Source of the DNA: Afipia sp.
Lineage (GTDB): Bacteria; Pseudomonadota; Alphaproteobacteria; Rhizobiales; Xanthobacteraceae
Length of the DNA stretch: 9,604 nt
Direction: 5' to 3'
Assembly: GCA_020056155.1 (NCBI GenBank)
Contig: JAGVII010000861.1
Span: 1 to 9,604 of the forward strand
The notes below the pieces were generated by a model. It saw only the letters and a program-made list of their open reading frames with translations, searched no databases and was not told where the DNA came from. A program made the position numbers and the translations under genes. Positions 1 to 5,047 of the stretch are shown here, piece after piece; the first letter of the stretch is position 1, and every line of letters begins with the position of its first letter.

Positions 1-17
1 GCACCGGCAGGGACGTT

Positions 18-350
18 CTAGCCGGGCACGATGCTCGGCGACGGCTGCCGTTCACCGATAAACACCGAGGTGACGGCGCGGGTGCGAAAGTGATCCAGCA
101 CGAACAGCCTGATCGCGGACGACAGGTTAGCGGTCTTGCGCGTGCGGTCGATAGCGTCGATCTGGGTCGAGAGCGGCAGGCCGCGGCGCGTCGCAATGTC
201 CTTCAGGCTGGTCCAGAAGGCATCTTCGAGGCTGACGCTGGTCTTGTGACCGCCGACGACGACGGAGCGCTTGACCACTGCGAATTCCTTCACGTTGCGC
301 ACAAGAGTTTCGTCCGTCCGATCCATGGTTGCGATGGTGTCGTCCTGCAT
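18..350 (-). CDS. Ribbon-helix-helix (RHH_4-type) protein, paralog 1
   Basis: A 110-residue protein. Residues 26-93 (from VVKRS to TRA) form an RHH_4-like domain: a short beta segment KRSVVVGGHKTSVSLE followed by helices containing AFWTSLKDIA and NLSSAIRLFVLDHF. RHH_4 proteins are small, presumed DNA-binding or regulatory proteins common in Alphaproteobacteria; no target is known to me. The domain matches the neighbour at 595-867 at 45 of 68 aligned residues by direct count, so the two are tandem paralogs. Distinctive parts are an acidic N-terminal stretch (MQDDTIATMDRTDE) and a Pro/Ser-rich tail. I chose the ATG at 350 because a GGGGGA ribosome site lies just upstream; the frame is open to an ATG at 452, but that extension has low-complexity, non-homologous sequence. 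A 244-bp leader with two inverted repeats (481-506, 516-533) separates it from paralog 2, suggesting its own promoter. Family call is firm; function is not. Confidence 0.82.
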   Translation of the reverse strand: MQDDTIATMDRTDETLVRNVKEFAVVKRSVVVGGHKTSVSLEDAFWTSLKDIATRRGLPLSTQIDAIDRTRKTANLSSAIRLFVLDHFRTRAVTSVFIGERQPSPSIVPG

Positions 351-480
351 CGAAGGTCCCCCGTTTTCGGCCAGCCGACAGCACGCGGCAAGACGCGATC
401 TCGCCGATGACGAAGCTCTGGCACATTGGCATGATGTCTGATCGGACTGCACGGATCAGGATACAGCCGCCCCCGCAGCC

Positions 481-506
481 GTTCTCGAAACATGCGTGTC
501 GAGAAC
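481..506. promoter_or_regulatory. Inverted repeat, 8-bp arms, upstream of RHH paralog 1
   Basis: Perfect 8-bp arms GTTCTCGA (481-488) and TCGAGAAC (499-506) with a 10-bp centre. It lies 131 bp upstream of the RHH paralog 1 start and 9 bp from a second palindrome (516-533). There is no T-run on either side, so a terminator is unlikely. The form fits a dimeric regulator's operator or an RNA leader hairpin; the binding factor is unknown. Confidence 0.5.
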
Positions 507-515
507 GGGTACATA

Positions 516-533
516 GTAACTGAAATCAGTTAC
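516..533. promoter_or_regulatory. 18-bp palindrome upstream of RHH paralog 1
   Basis: Perfect 8-bp arms GTAACTGA (516-523) and TCAGTTAC (526-533) around a 2-bp centre. It sits between the end of RHH paralog 2 (595) and the start of paralog 1 (350) in locally AT-richer DNA. A 2-nt loop is too tight for an ideal RNA hairpin, which favours a protein-binding site. Autoregulation by the adjacent RHH proteins is possible but is only inference. Confidence 0.5.
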
Positions 534-594
534 CGGCGGTATTCGTGCGAAAACCTATGACGGAGTCAGGATCGTAACTGTCCGATGCGGAAAA

Positions 595-867
595 TTACGG
601 ATGAGGACCTTCCGCCTGCAGTCGGCTGGCGCCGTTTCCAGCCGTCGGTGTTGCGCGCGAACGGAAGTAGTCCAGCACGAACAACCGGATTGCTGAAGAC
701 AGATTGCCCTGTTGGCGGCCGCCATCGATCTCGCCCACCAGTTCGGACAAGGTGAGGTTTCTCACCGCTGCAATTTCCTTCATGCCATTCCAGAAGGCTT
801 CCTCGAGGCTGACGCTGGTCTTGTGTCCGGCGACGACGATCGATCGTTTGACGACAGGCGATTTCAT
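595..867 (-). CDS. Ribbon-helix-helix (RHH_4-type) protein, paralog 2
   Basis: A 90-residue protein of which residues 5-72 form the RHH_4-like domain (VVKRSIVVAGHKTSVSLEEAFW, then NLSSAIRLFVLDYFRSRA). The remaining tail, from about residue 73, is low-complexity. Its ATG at 867 overlaps the stop codon of the DUF4169 gene in an ATGA arrangement, so the two are almost certainly translated together; no separate ribosome site is needed. DUF4169 followed by RHH near fumC and sspB is, from memory, a recurrent alphaproteobacterial neighbourhood, and the overlap suggests the two proteins work together or share regulation. Function is unknown; a DNA-binding dimer is expected from the fold. Compared with paralog 1 it lacks the acidic N-terminal extension. 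Confidence 0.85.
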   Translation of the reverse strand: MKSPVVKRSIVVAGHKTSVSLEEAFWNGMKEIAAVRNLTLSELVGEIDGGRQQGNLSSAIRLFVLDYFRSRATPTAGNGASRLQAEGPHP

Positions 868-1052
868 GCTGGCGTCCGATCATCAATGTGGTGCTGATCG
901 AGGACGTCGCTGTCGCGCTTTGACTGGAGTTCGTCGCGGCTGCGTTCGTTCTTGGTGCGGCCGAAGCGAGCGCGATTGGTCTCGGACTGCTTCGCCGCCT
1001 CCTCGCGCGCGATGCGTTTCTTGACCTGCTTCAGGTTGACCAGATCGCCCAT
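864..1052 (-). CDS. DUF4169 family small basic protein
   Basis: A 62-residue, highly charged protein. The N-terminal MGDLVNLKQVKKRIAREEA followed by ETNRARFGRTKNER is the characteristic DUF4169 pattern (a VNL start, an Arg/Lys-rich helix, then NR-FGRTK). It has no membrane segment and looks like one long amphipathic or nucleic-acid-compatible helix; the family has no known function. A strong ribosome site, AGGAGGGG, lies just upstream of the ATG at 1052 and fixes the start. Its stop overlaps the start of the RHH gene by 4 bp. The gene is 317 bp downstream of fumC, so it may have its own promoter in that gap, where a composite hairpin (1130-1161) would lie in its leader. Confidence 0.85.
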   Translation of the reverse strand: MGDLVNLKQVKKRIAREEAAKQSETNRARFGRTKNERSRDELQSKRDSDVLDQHHIDDRTPA

Positions 1053-1129
1053 GACCCCTCCTTATTGATAGGACAATTCGCAACGAGTGACGCGGCACGC
1101 GATAACGCCGGCTTCGCTTGTCCTGTTGG

Positions 1130-1161
1130 GGACTCGTCAGAGCGATTGCTCATGCGAGTCC
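1130..1161 (-). promoter_or_regulatory. Composite hairpin in presumed DUF4169 leader
   Basis: Arms GGACTCG (1130-1136) and CGAGTCC (1155-1161) enclose a 3x3 internal loop, a second stem GAGC/GCTC (1140-1143 and 1148-1151) and a 4-nt loop. It lies 77 bp upstream of the DUF4169 ATG. There is no U-run after it on the minus strand, so it is more likely a leader structure than a terminator. Confidence 0.4.
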
Positions 1162-1253
1162 GTTTCAAAATATCATTCGTTCTCGATGCGCTGATGCAGC
1201 GCGGCAGATGCGAAAAGCTAGCATGCGTTGCGACGCGTATGGTAGCCAATAGG

Positions 1254-1268
1254 CCTAGGACTTTAGAC
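1254..1268 (-). repeat. 15-bp direct repeat, copy A (matches part of ssrA)
   Basis: The minus-strand sequence GTCTAAAGTCCTAGG occurs here and again, in the same orientation, at 3677-3691 inside the coding piece of ssrA. The match ends at exactly 15 bp on both sides. A chance 15-mer match is unusual but not impossible in 9.6 kb. It may be a small duplicated ssrA fragment or a coincidence. Confidence 0.5.
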
Positions 1269-1278
1269 GGTGCGACGA

Positions 1279-1326
1279 CATGTCCGAAAGTTACAACGAG
1301 TTCATGTCCGAACGTTACAACGAGTT
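1279..1326. repeat. 24-bp tandem repeat, two copies
   Basis: Copies at 1279-1302 and 1303-1326 differ at one position (23 of 24 identical). Each begins CATGTCCGAA and ends ACAACGAGTT on the plus strand. The pair lies downstream of fumC and beside another tandem repeat of different length. Confidence 0.85.
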
Positions 1327-1333
1327 AATGTGC

Positions 1334-1377
1334 GCAAACGATTTGCTCCAACCGGCAAAACGACTTGCTCTAACCGG
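1334..1377. repeat. 22-bp tandem repeat, two diverged copies, overlapping fumC stop
   Basis: Copies at 1334-1355 and 1356-1377 match at 18 of 22 positions; each ends CCAACCGG or CTAACCGG on the plus strand. The outer copy contains the fumC stop codon (1370-1372), so one repeat edge is coding. An AACGA core recurs at 1295, 1319, 1337 and 1359, hinting that this and the 24-bp repeat may be parts of one decayed array. Confidence 0.65.
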
Positions 1378-2773
1378 GATGAGTCATCTTCTCCGGCTTC
1401 ACGAGCCGATCGAATTCGGAGTCCGACACCAGACCGAGACGCACTGCCTCTTCTTTCAATGTTGTGCCTCGCGCGTGAGCAGTTTTCGCAACCTTCGCGG
1501 CGTTGTCGTACCCGATCTTCGGCGCCAGCGCCGTCACAAGCATCAGCGAGCGCCGCATCAATTCATCGATTCGCTTTTCGTCGGCGCGAATGCCAACAAT
1601 GCAGTGTTCGGTTAGCGAACGCACGGCATCGGCCATCAACTGGATGGATTGCAGCATGCAGTGCGCCATCACCGGTTTGTAGACGTTGAGTTCGAAATGG
1701 CCCTGACTGCCGGCAACGGTGATCGCCGTGTGATTGCCGAAGATCTGGCAGCACACCATTGTCATCGCTTCGCACTGGGTCGGATTGACCTTGCCGGGCA
1801 TGATCGACGAGCCCGGCTCGTTTTCAGGCAAGATCAACTCGCCGAGACCAGAGCGGGGGCCAGAGCCGAGCAGGCGGATGTCGTTGGCGATCTTGAACAG
1901 TCCGGTGGCGACGGAATTGATCGCGCCGTGCACGAAGACATAAGCGTCGTTTGATGCCAGCGCCTCGAACTTGTTCGGTGCGCTGGTAAACGGCAGCTTG
2001 GTGAGTGAAGCGACCTGTTTGGCGAACAGTCTGGCAAATCGTGGTTTGGAGTTGAGGCCGGTGCCCACCGCCGTGCCGCCCTGCGCCAGCGGAAAGAGAT
2101 CCTTCGCTGCAGCGCGTACCCGCGCGATCCCGCTCTCGACCTGCGCGGCGTAACCGGAGAATTCCTGTCCGAGTGTCAACGGTGTCGCATCCTGCGTATG
2201 GGTGCGGCCGATCTTGACGATTTTGGCGAAGGCCTTCTCCTTCTGACGCAGGGCCTTCAGCAGAATGGTCAGCGCGGGCAGCAGGTCGTGGGCGATGCAT
2301 TCGGCGGCGGCGATATGCATCGCGGTCGGAAACGAATCGTTGGACGACTGGCTCATGTTGACGTGATCGTTCGGGTGCACTGGCTTCTTGGTGCCCGGCT
2401 TGCCGCCGAGCAGTTCGCTGGCACGGTTGGCGATCACCTCGTTGAGATTCATGTTGGACTGCGTGCCCGAGCCGGTCTGCCAGACCACCAGCGGAAAGTT
2501 GTCGTCGAGTTTGCCGTCGATCACTTCGCGCGCCGCGCGCACGATGGCGCGGGCGCGGCGCTGGTCGAGCAGGCCGAGTTCAAGGTTGGTTTGGGCTGCA
2601 GCGAGCTTGACGATGGCCAGCGCGCGAACAATCGGCATCGGCATGCGCTCAACGCCGATCTTGAAGTTATGCTTCGAGCGTTCGGTTTGCGCGCCCCAGT
2701 AGCGGTCCGCCGGCACTTCGATCGGTCCGAACGTGTCGGTTTCGGTGCGCGTTGTTGTTTTCGAGGCGGCCAT
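1370..2773 (-). CDS. fumC: Fumarate hydratase class II
   Basis: A cytosolic TCA-cycle enzyme that reversibly hydrates fumarate to L-malate; homotetramer, no iron-sulfur cluster. At 467 residues it is full length for the class. The superfamily signature [11 protein letters not shown] is at 321-331 and carries the catalytic serine loop. Other conserved blocks are [13 protein letters not shown] (101-113), SSND (143-146) and [10 protein letters not shown] (189-198) with the active-site His at 192. These separate it from class I fumarase, and GSGTQ..MN with the C-terminal KMTHPG supports fumarase over aspartase. The start at 2773 leaves the normal short N-terminal region before [16 protein letters not shown]; a weak GGAAA site precedes it. 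It follows sspB by 159 bp with no strong terminator between, so partial co-transcription is possible. Confidence 0.97.
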   Translation of the reverse strand: MAASKTTTRTETDTFGPIEVPADRYWGAQTERSKHNFKIGVERMPMPIVRALAIVKLAAAQTNLELGLLDQRRARAIVRAAREVIDGKLDDNFPLVVWQTGSGTQSNMNLNEVIANRASELLGGKPGTKKPVHPNDHVNMSQSSNDSFPTAMHIAAAECIAHDLLPALTILLKALRQKEKAFAKIVKIGRTHTQDATPLTLGQEFSGYAAQVESGIARVRAAAKDLFPLAQGGTAVGTGLNSKPRFARLFAKQVASLTKLPFTSAPNKFEALASNDAYVFVHGAINSVATGLFKIANDIRLLGSGPRSGLGELILPENEPGSSIMPGKVNPTQCEAMTMVCCQIFGNHTAITVAGSQGHFELNVYKPVMAHCMLQSIQLMADAVRSLTEHCIVGIRADEKRIDELMRRSLMLVTALAPKIGYDNAAKVAKTAHARGTTLKEEAVRLGLVSDSEFDRLVKPEKMTHPG

Positions 2774-2932
2774 GGTGATTTCCGGTGCTTTGTGGGGACA
2801 CCGAAGTTTAGGACTTCACAACCGATGCACGCAACCGCTGCGCGCTCCCGCACGGGCGGAAACGCGTGTCAGAACTTAGAAAGGCTTCAAGATGAAGTGA
2901 GGAAGCTGCACGCCAGCTGTGAATGAGCCGAG

Positions 2933-3436
2933 CTACTTCTTGCGGAAGCGATCGAGCCGCACGACTTCGGCGCCTTCACCCTGCTTGACGGGCTCGTCGC
3001 TGGCTTCAGCGGGAGCTTCCGGCGCGGCGGCAACCGGCAGCGCTTCTGCAGGCGTCTCGGCTGCGGCGGCAGGCTCATCCACCGGCTCGAATTGCAGGCC
3101 GAATTGCACCGATGGATCGAAGAAGCTTTTGATCGCGCTGAATGGAATGACCAGGCGTTCGGGAATCCCGTTGAACGACAGTCCGACCTCGAAGCGGTCT
3201 TCGGTGACGACCAGATCCCAGAACTGATGCTGGAGGATGACGGTCATCTCCTGCGGATACTGCGACAGCAGGCGGGGAGAGATCTTCACGCCCTCGGCCT
3301 TGGACACGAACGTGATATAGAAATGATGCTCGCCGGGAAGGCCATGCTCGGCGGCATCCGCGAGCACATGCTTCAGCACGCCGCGCAGCGCATCGCGTGC
3401 GAGGACATCGTAACGAATGTGATCGGTCGCCATCAT
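2933..3436 (-). CDS. sspB: SspB family adaptor for ClpXP (alpha type)
   Basis: A 167-residue adaptor that binds the ssrA tag on proteins released from stalled ribosomes and delivers them to the protease ClpXP. Residues 3-118 form the SspB fold, with HHFYITFVSKAEGVKISPRLLSQYPQEMTVILQ at 37-70 and an FxVxLSFNGIPERLVIPFSAIKSFFDPS block at 82-109. An Ala/Pro/Glu-rich flexible linker follows (about 119-155) and the protein ends EVVRLDRFRKK, the expected short ClpX-docking motif. This domain-linker-tail layout is the known SspB design. Two ATGs are adjacent (3436 and 3433); an AGGA site is spaced acceptably for either. The next gene upstream on the same strand is ssrA, which encodes the tag this protein should recognise. 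A 14-bp perfect palindrome (3486-3499) lies in its leader. Confidence 0.93.
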   Translation of the reverse strand: MMATDHIRYDVLARDALRGVLKHVLADAAEHGLPGEHHFYITFVSKAEGVKISPRLLSQYPQEMTVILQHQFWDLVVTEDRFEVGLSFNGIPERLVIPFSAIKSFFDPSVQFGLQFEPVDEPAAAAETPAEALPVAAAPEAPAEASDEPVKQGEGAEVVRLDRFRKK

Positions 3437-3624
3437 GTGGTCCTGTTAGGTAGCCAGTCGAATTCGAGTTGCGCGGTGACCGGACTCGGAACGTTCCGAC
3501 TCGCAGTTTGATCCATGCTATCCGGTCATGGCCCGCAGGTCAGCACCTGTGCTGCGCAGATCGCAGATATTATCAAGAGCCGCAACGTGTACGGCTGACA
3601 AATTCAATGCACCAAGATGAAAGT
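3437..3624. other. 188-bp intergenic region, ssrA to sspB
   Basis: No gene is supported. It holds a 14-bp palindrome (3486-3499) and an imperfect one with 6-bp arms, CAGCAC/GTGCTG (3541-3554). A GATAAT-like string is present on the minus strand near 3570 but has no -35 partner at proper spacing. Transcription of sspB could start here or continue from ssrA. Confidence 0.5.
3486..3499. promoter_or_regulatory. 14-bp perfect palindrome in sspB leader
   Basis: TCGGAACGTTCCGA, perfectly self-complementary, 50 bp upstream of the sspB ATG and flanked on both sides by overlapping GACTC. A candidate operator; about one such palindrome is expected by chance in a window this long, so location is the main argument. 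Confidence 0.35.
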
Positions 3625-3676
3625 GGAGGCTTCTGTTGCCAGGTGCCTCCGAACCCCGCCTAGAGGGGCTTAATCC

Positions 3677-3691
3677 CCTAGGACTTTAGAC
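3677..3691 (-). repeat. 15-bp direct repeat, copy B (inside ssrA)
   Basis: The ssrA copy of the sequence also found at 1254-1268. Here it is part of the RNA structure: its CCTAGG end begins the stem CCTAGGGG/CCCCTCTAGG downstream of the tag stop codon. This makes the ssrA copy the likely original if the two are related. Confidence 0.5.
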
Positions 3692-3709
3692 TTGGTTTTT
3701 CAAACTGCG

Positions 3710-3748
3710 TTACGCAGCCTGAGCAACCGGAGCATAGTTGTCGTTTGC
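3710..3748 (-). other. tmRNA tag reading frame (ANDNYAPVAQAA)
   Basis: The resume codon GCA (3748-3746) begins a 12-codon frame encoding ANDNYAPVAQAA followed by TAA (3712-3710). The sequence around it (ATAGTT then GCAAACGAC) closely resembles that of other tmRNAs. With the alanine already charged on tmRNA the full tag would be AANDNYAPVAQAA. AANDN at the start is the SspB-contacting end; the final AA is the ClpX-recognised end. Confidence 0.95.
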
Positions 3749-3831
3749 AACTATTGCATAGCCCGATAACGGCGGAACCATACCGAGAAAAAGCGAGCCC
3801 TTTACGCCCTCGTCGATCCTGTTTCGCCCCC

Positions 3832-3869
3832 GCCAAAACCCGCCTTTTCAGGCAGGAACGTCCGGGTTT
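3832..3869 (-). other. ssrA intervening spacer removed from the precursor
   Basis: The 38 nt between the acceptor CCA and the first base of the coding piece. It can fold on itself in two ways: AAAACCCG with CGGGTTTT, or CCTGCCT with AGGCGGG around a GAAA tetraloop. In permuted tmRNAs this segment is cut out during maturation, giving two RNAs held together by base pairing. Boundaries follow from the acceptor-stem pairing and are therefore good. Confidence 0.8.
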
Positions 3870-3935
3870 TGGTGGAGGCGCCGGGTGCTGCCCCCGGGTC
3901 CGAATGGTTTATTACGACGGCCATTTATTTCCATA

Positions 3936-3949
3936 GCCGGCGAACCGGC
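3936..3949 (-). other. TTCG tetraloop hairpin at 5' end of the ssrA precursor
   Basis: GCCGG-TTCG-CCGGC, a very stable tetraloop hairpin at the start of the predicted transcript (predicted start near 3950). It may protect or define the 5' end of the acceptor piece before processing. Confidence 0.5.
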
Positions 3950-3956
3950 ATTCTCA

Positions 3957-3985
3957 ATATAGGGTGCAAATCCCCGCGACAAAAG
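3957..3985 (-). promoter_or_regulatory. Candidate ssrA promoter
   Basis: On the minus strand CTATAT (3962-3957) is a good alphaproteobacterial -10 element; CTTTTG (3985-3980) is a weak -35 at 17-bp spacing. The predicted start near 3950 is just ahead of the TTCG hairpin and about 80 nt before the acceptor CCA, a sensible distance. Confidence 0.5.
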
Positions 3986-4106
3986 ACCTGGTTTCCGTTT
4001 TCGGAAGGGGCGGGAGTGGTTTGGGAGCGGGATACCGGGTTTGCGTACGCAGTGTGATACGCGTCCAGCGCATGCGCGCCGGACCGAAATGTCGTTTGGC
4101 CGCCAG

Positions 4107-4458
4107 GACGAAACGTGCTGATCGTGACTCTGATCGGCTACCATGTCGCCGGTATCGCGGCGCGCTGGTGGCGACGTTCGCCATGTGCGGTCCGTCCGCT
4201 GTTGTTGCCTACTTCGTAAGCGACAAGTTGACTCGTTCGCGCCAGTCGGTCTGGCCGGCGATCCTTCAGGCTGCGCTGGTTCCGGTTTCCATCGGGCTCA
4301 TGTCCGCCAGTGGTTTCATTCTCGCGTTAACGACTGGCGATCCGTGGGTCGCAATGGGTCTCGTTGTCTGCGCGGCACGACTTGCATTGATGACTTGGCT
4401 CAACCCGCTATGGATACTGGATGTGGGCGGCATCCTCGGTTTTGCTGGCGTCGTCTAG
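4107..4458 (+). pseudogene. Remnant of a chromate transporter (ChrA/ChrT family), C-terminal part
   Basis: From about 4107 one frame reads GRNVLIVTLIGYHVAGIA; after 4158 the homology continues in another frame as GALVATFAMCGPSAVVAYFVSDKL and on to NPLWILDVGGILGFAGVV, stop at 4456. Joined, these resemble the C-terminal part of chromate-transporter (PF02417) domains: a PGPN-like turn (here GRN), GALVAT..GPS, then two or three hydrophobic helices. The join needs one missing base, most simply a lost G near 4157-4160 (GCGGGC to GCGGC). The N-terminal part of the domain is absent: upstream sequence is the ssrA promoter region. So the gene is both 5'-truncated and frameshifted, and is presumably dead. 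Family assignment rests on pattern recognition and is less certain than the decay itself. Confidence 0.68.
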
Positions 4459-4545
4459 CGAAAATAGCTAAGCAGTGGGTGCGGAGGCACCTCTGCAAAA
4501 TAAGAGCAGACCGGGCCAAGCCCGCGATGAAGGAGGGGGATGACG

Positions 4546-5040
4546 ATGAGTGAAGCGCCAGATAGCGCTGCGGGAAAGCCCGTGCGCGGGCCGATCAAGG
4601 GGCCACAGGATTTTTATGGCGGCTTAGCCCTGATGGTCATCGCGCTGTTCGCTCTGTGGGCATCCAGCGATCTTCAAGGCATGCGAGGGTTCTCGTTCGG
4701 TCCCGGCACCGCGCCACGCATGTTTGCGTTTCTTCTTCTGGCGCTCGGCGCCGGCGTTGCCCTCACGGGCTTTCTGGCCGAAGGACCGCCGCTGCAACGT
4801 TACGGCATTCGCGGTCCTGTCTTCGTGACCGCGGCAATCCTGGTCTTCTCCGTCGCGATACGCCCGCTTGGTCTGATCGTGACATCGTTCATTTGCTTCA
4901 TGATTGCCGCGATGGGCAGCGATGAGACGAAGTGGAAGGAGTCCATCATTGTCGGGATCTGCCTGACGATCGGATGCGCCCTGTTGTTCCCGTATGCGCT
5001 CGGGCTGCCGCTCGATCTCTTCCCACGCATTCTGCGCTGA
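4546..5040 (+). CDS. tctB: Tripartite tricarboxylate transporter, small membrane subunit TctB
   Basis: A 164-residue inner-membrane protein, the small subunit of a TTT-family secondary transporter. Four hydrophobic segments are visible at about 24-41, 57-76, 91-107 and 108-123 or 133-152 (the third and fourth are close). The FGPGTAPRMF stretch after the first helix (51-60) matches the GPG..P motif typical of TctB. AGGAGG at 4531-4536 gives a 9-nt spacing to the ATG at 4546 but only 3 nt to the in-frame ATG at 4540, so 4546 is preferred. It is 7 bp upstream of tctA and clearly in an operon with it. No convincing promoter is seen in the 81 bp between the chromate-transporter remnant and this gene. 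Confidence 0.9.
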   Translation: MSEAPDSAAGKPVRGPIKGPQDFYGGLALMVIALFALWASSDLQGMRGFSFGPGTAPRMFAFLLLALGAGVALTGFLAEGPPLQRYGIRGPVFVTAAILVFSVAIRPLGLIVTSFICFMIAAMGSDETKWKESIIVGICLTIGCALLFPYALGLPLDLFPRILR

Positions 5041-5047
5041 GGGCGTC

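Larger units (their letters stand above)
1053..1369. other. 317-bp intergenic region, fumC to DUF4169
   Basis: No convincing gene is seen in this stretch. From the fumC side it holds a 22-bp tandem repeat that starts inside the fumC stop region (1334-1377), a 24-bp tandem repeat (1279-1326), a 15-bp sequence also present in ssrA (1254-1268), and a composite hairpin (1130-1161) in the presumed leader of DUF4169. I found no clear -35/-10 pair and no U-tailed terminator. A small RNA is possible but unsupported by a recognisable promoter. Confidence 0.7.
3625..3949 (-). ncRNA. ssrA: Two-piece (permuted) transfer-messenger RNA
   Basis: tmRNA rescues ribosomes stalled on broken mRNA and appends a degradation tag. 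The gene is circularly permuted, as in Alphaproteobacteria: in transcription order the acceptor piece comes first and ends in CCA (3872-3870), then a spacer (3869-3832), then the coding piece starting at 3831. The acceptor stem joins the two pieces: GGGGGCG (3831-3825) pairs with CGCCTCC (3880-3874) including a G3-U70 wobble, the alanyl-tRNA synthetase identity element. Upstream of CCA a T-arm-like stem CCGGG/CCCGG and the conserved TTCGGAC block are visible. The coding piece shows the conserved GGATCGACG near its 5' end and the tag frame at 3748-3710. The coding piece ends near a GGAGGC/GCCTCC stem (3625-3650). Exact mature 5' and 3' ends of the precursor are estimated. Confidence 0.93.

Noticed and set aside
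351..452. N-terminal extension of RHH paralog 1 to the ATG at 452
   Set aside because: The extension is Ser/Ala/Arg-rich without homology to the paralog, whereas the ATG at 350 has a good ribosome site.
2198..2926. Plus-strand open frame of 242 codons opposite fumC
   Set aside because: It lies antisense to a full-length, motif-complete fumC, has no ribosome site or recognisable domain, and has the Arg/Gly/Ala-rich make-up of GC-rich shadow frames.
3625..3650. GGAGGC/GCCTCC stem as a rho-independent terminator of ssrA
   Set aside because: No T-run follows on the minus strand, and the segment resembles the conserved end of the tmRNA coding piece, so it is better read as part of the RNA.
3964..4458. 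Intact 164-codon frame covering the chromate-transporter remnant
   Set aside because: Only its part after about 4159 is homologous; its N-terminal part runs through the ssrA promoter region and is Arg-rich nonsense, while the true upstream homology is in another frame.
3641..4492. 11-bp match CGGAGGCACCT between the ssrA 3' region (minus strand, 3641-3651) and the tctB leader (4482-4492) as possible attachment sites
   Set aside because: The two copies are inverted relative to each other, no integrase is present, and many 11-bp matches are expected by chance in a window this long.
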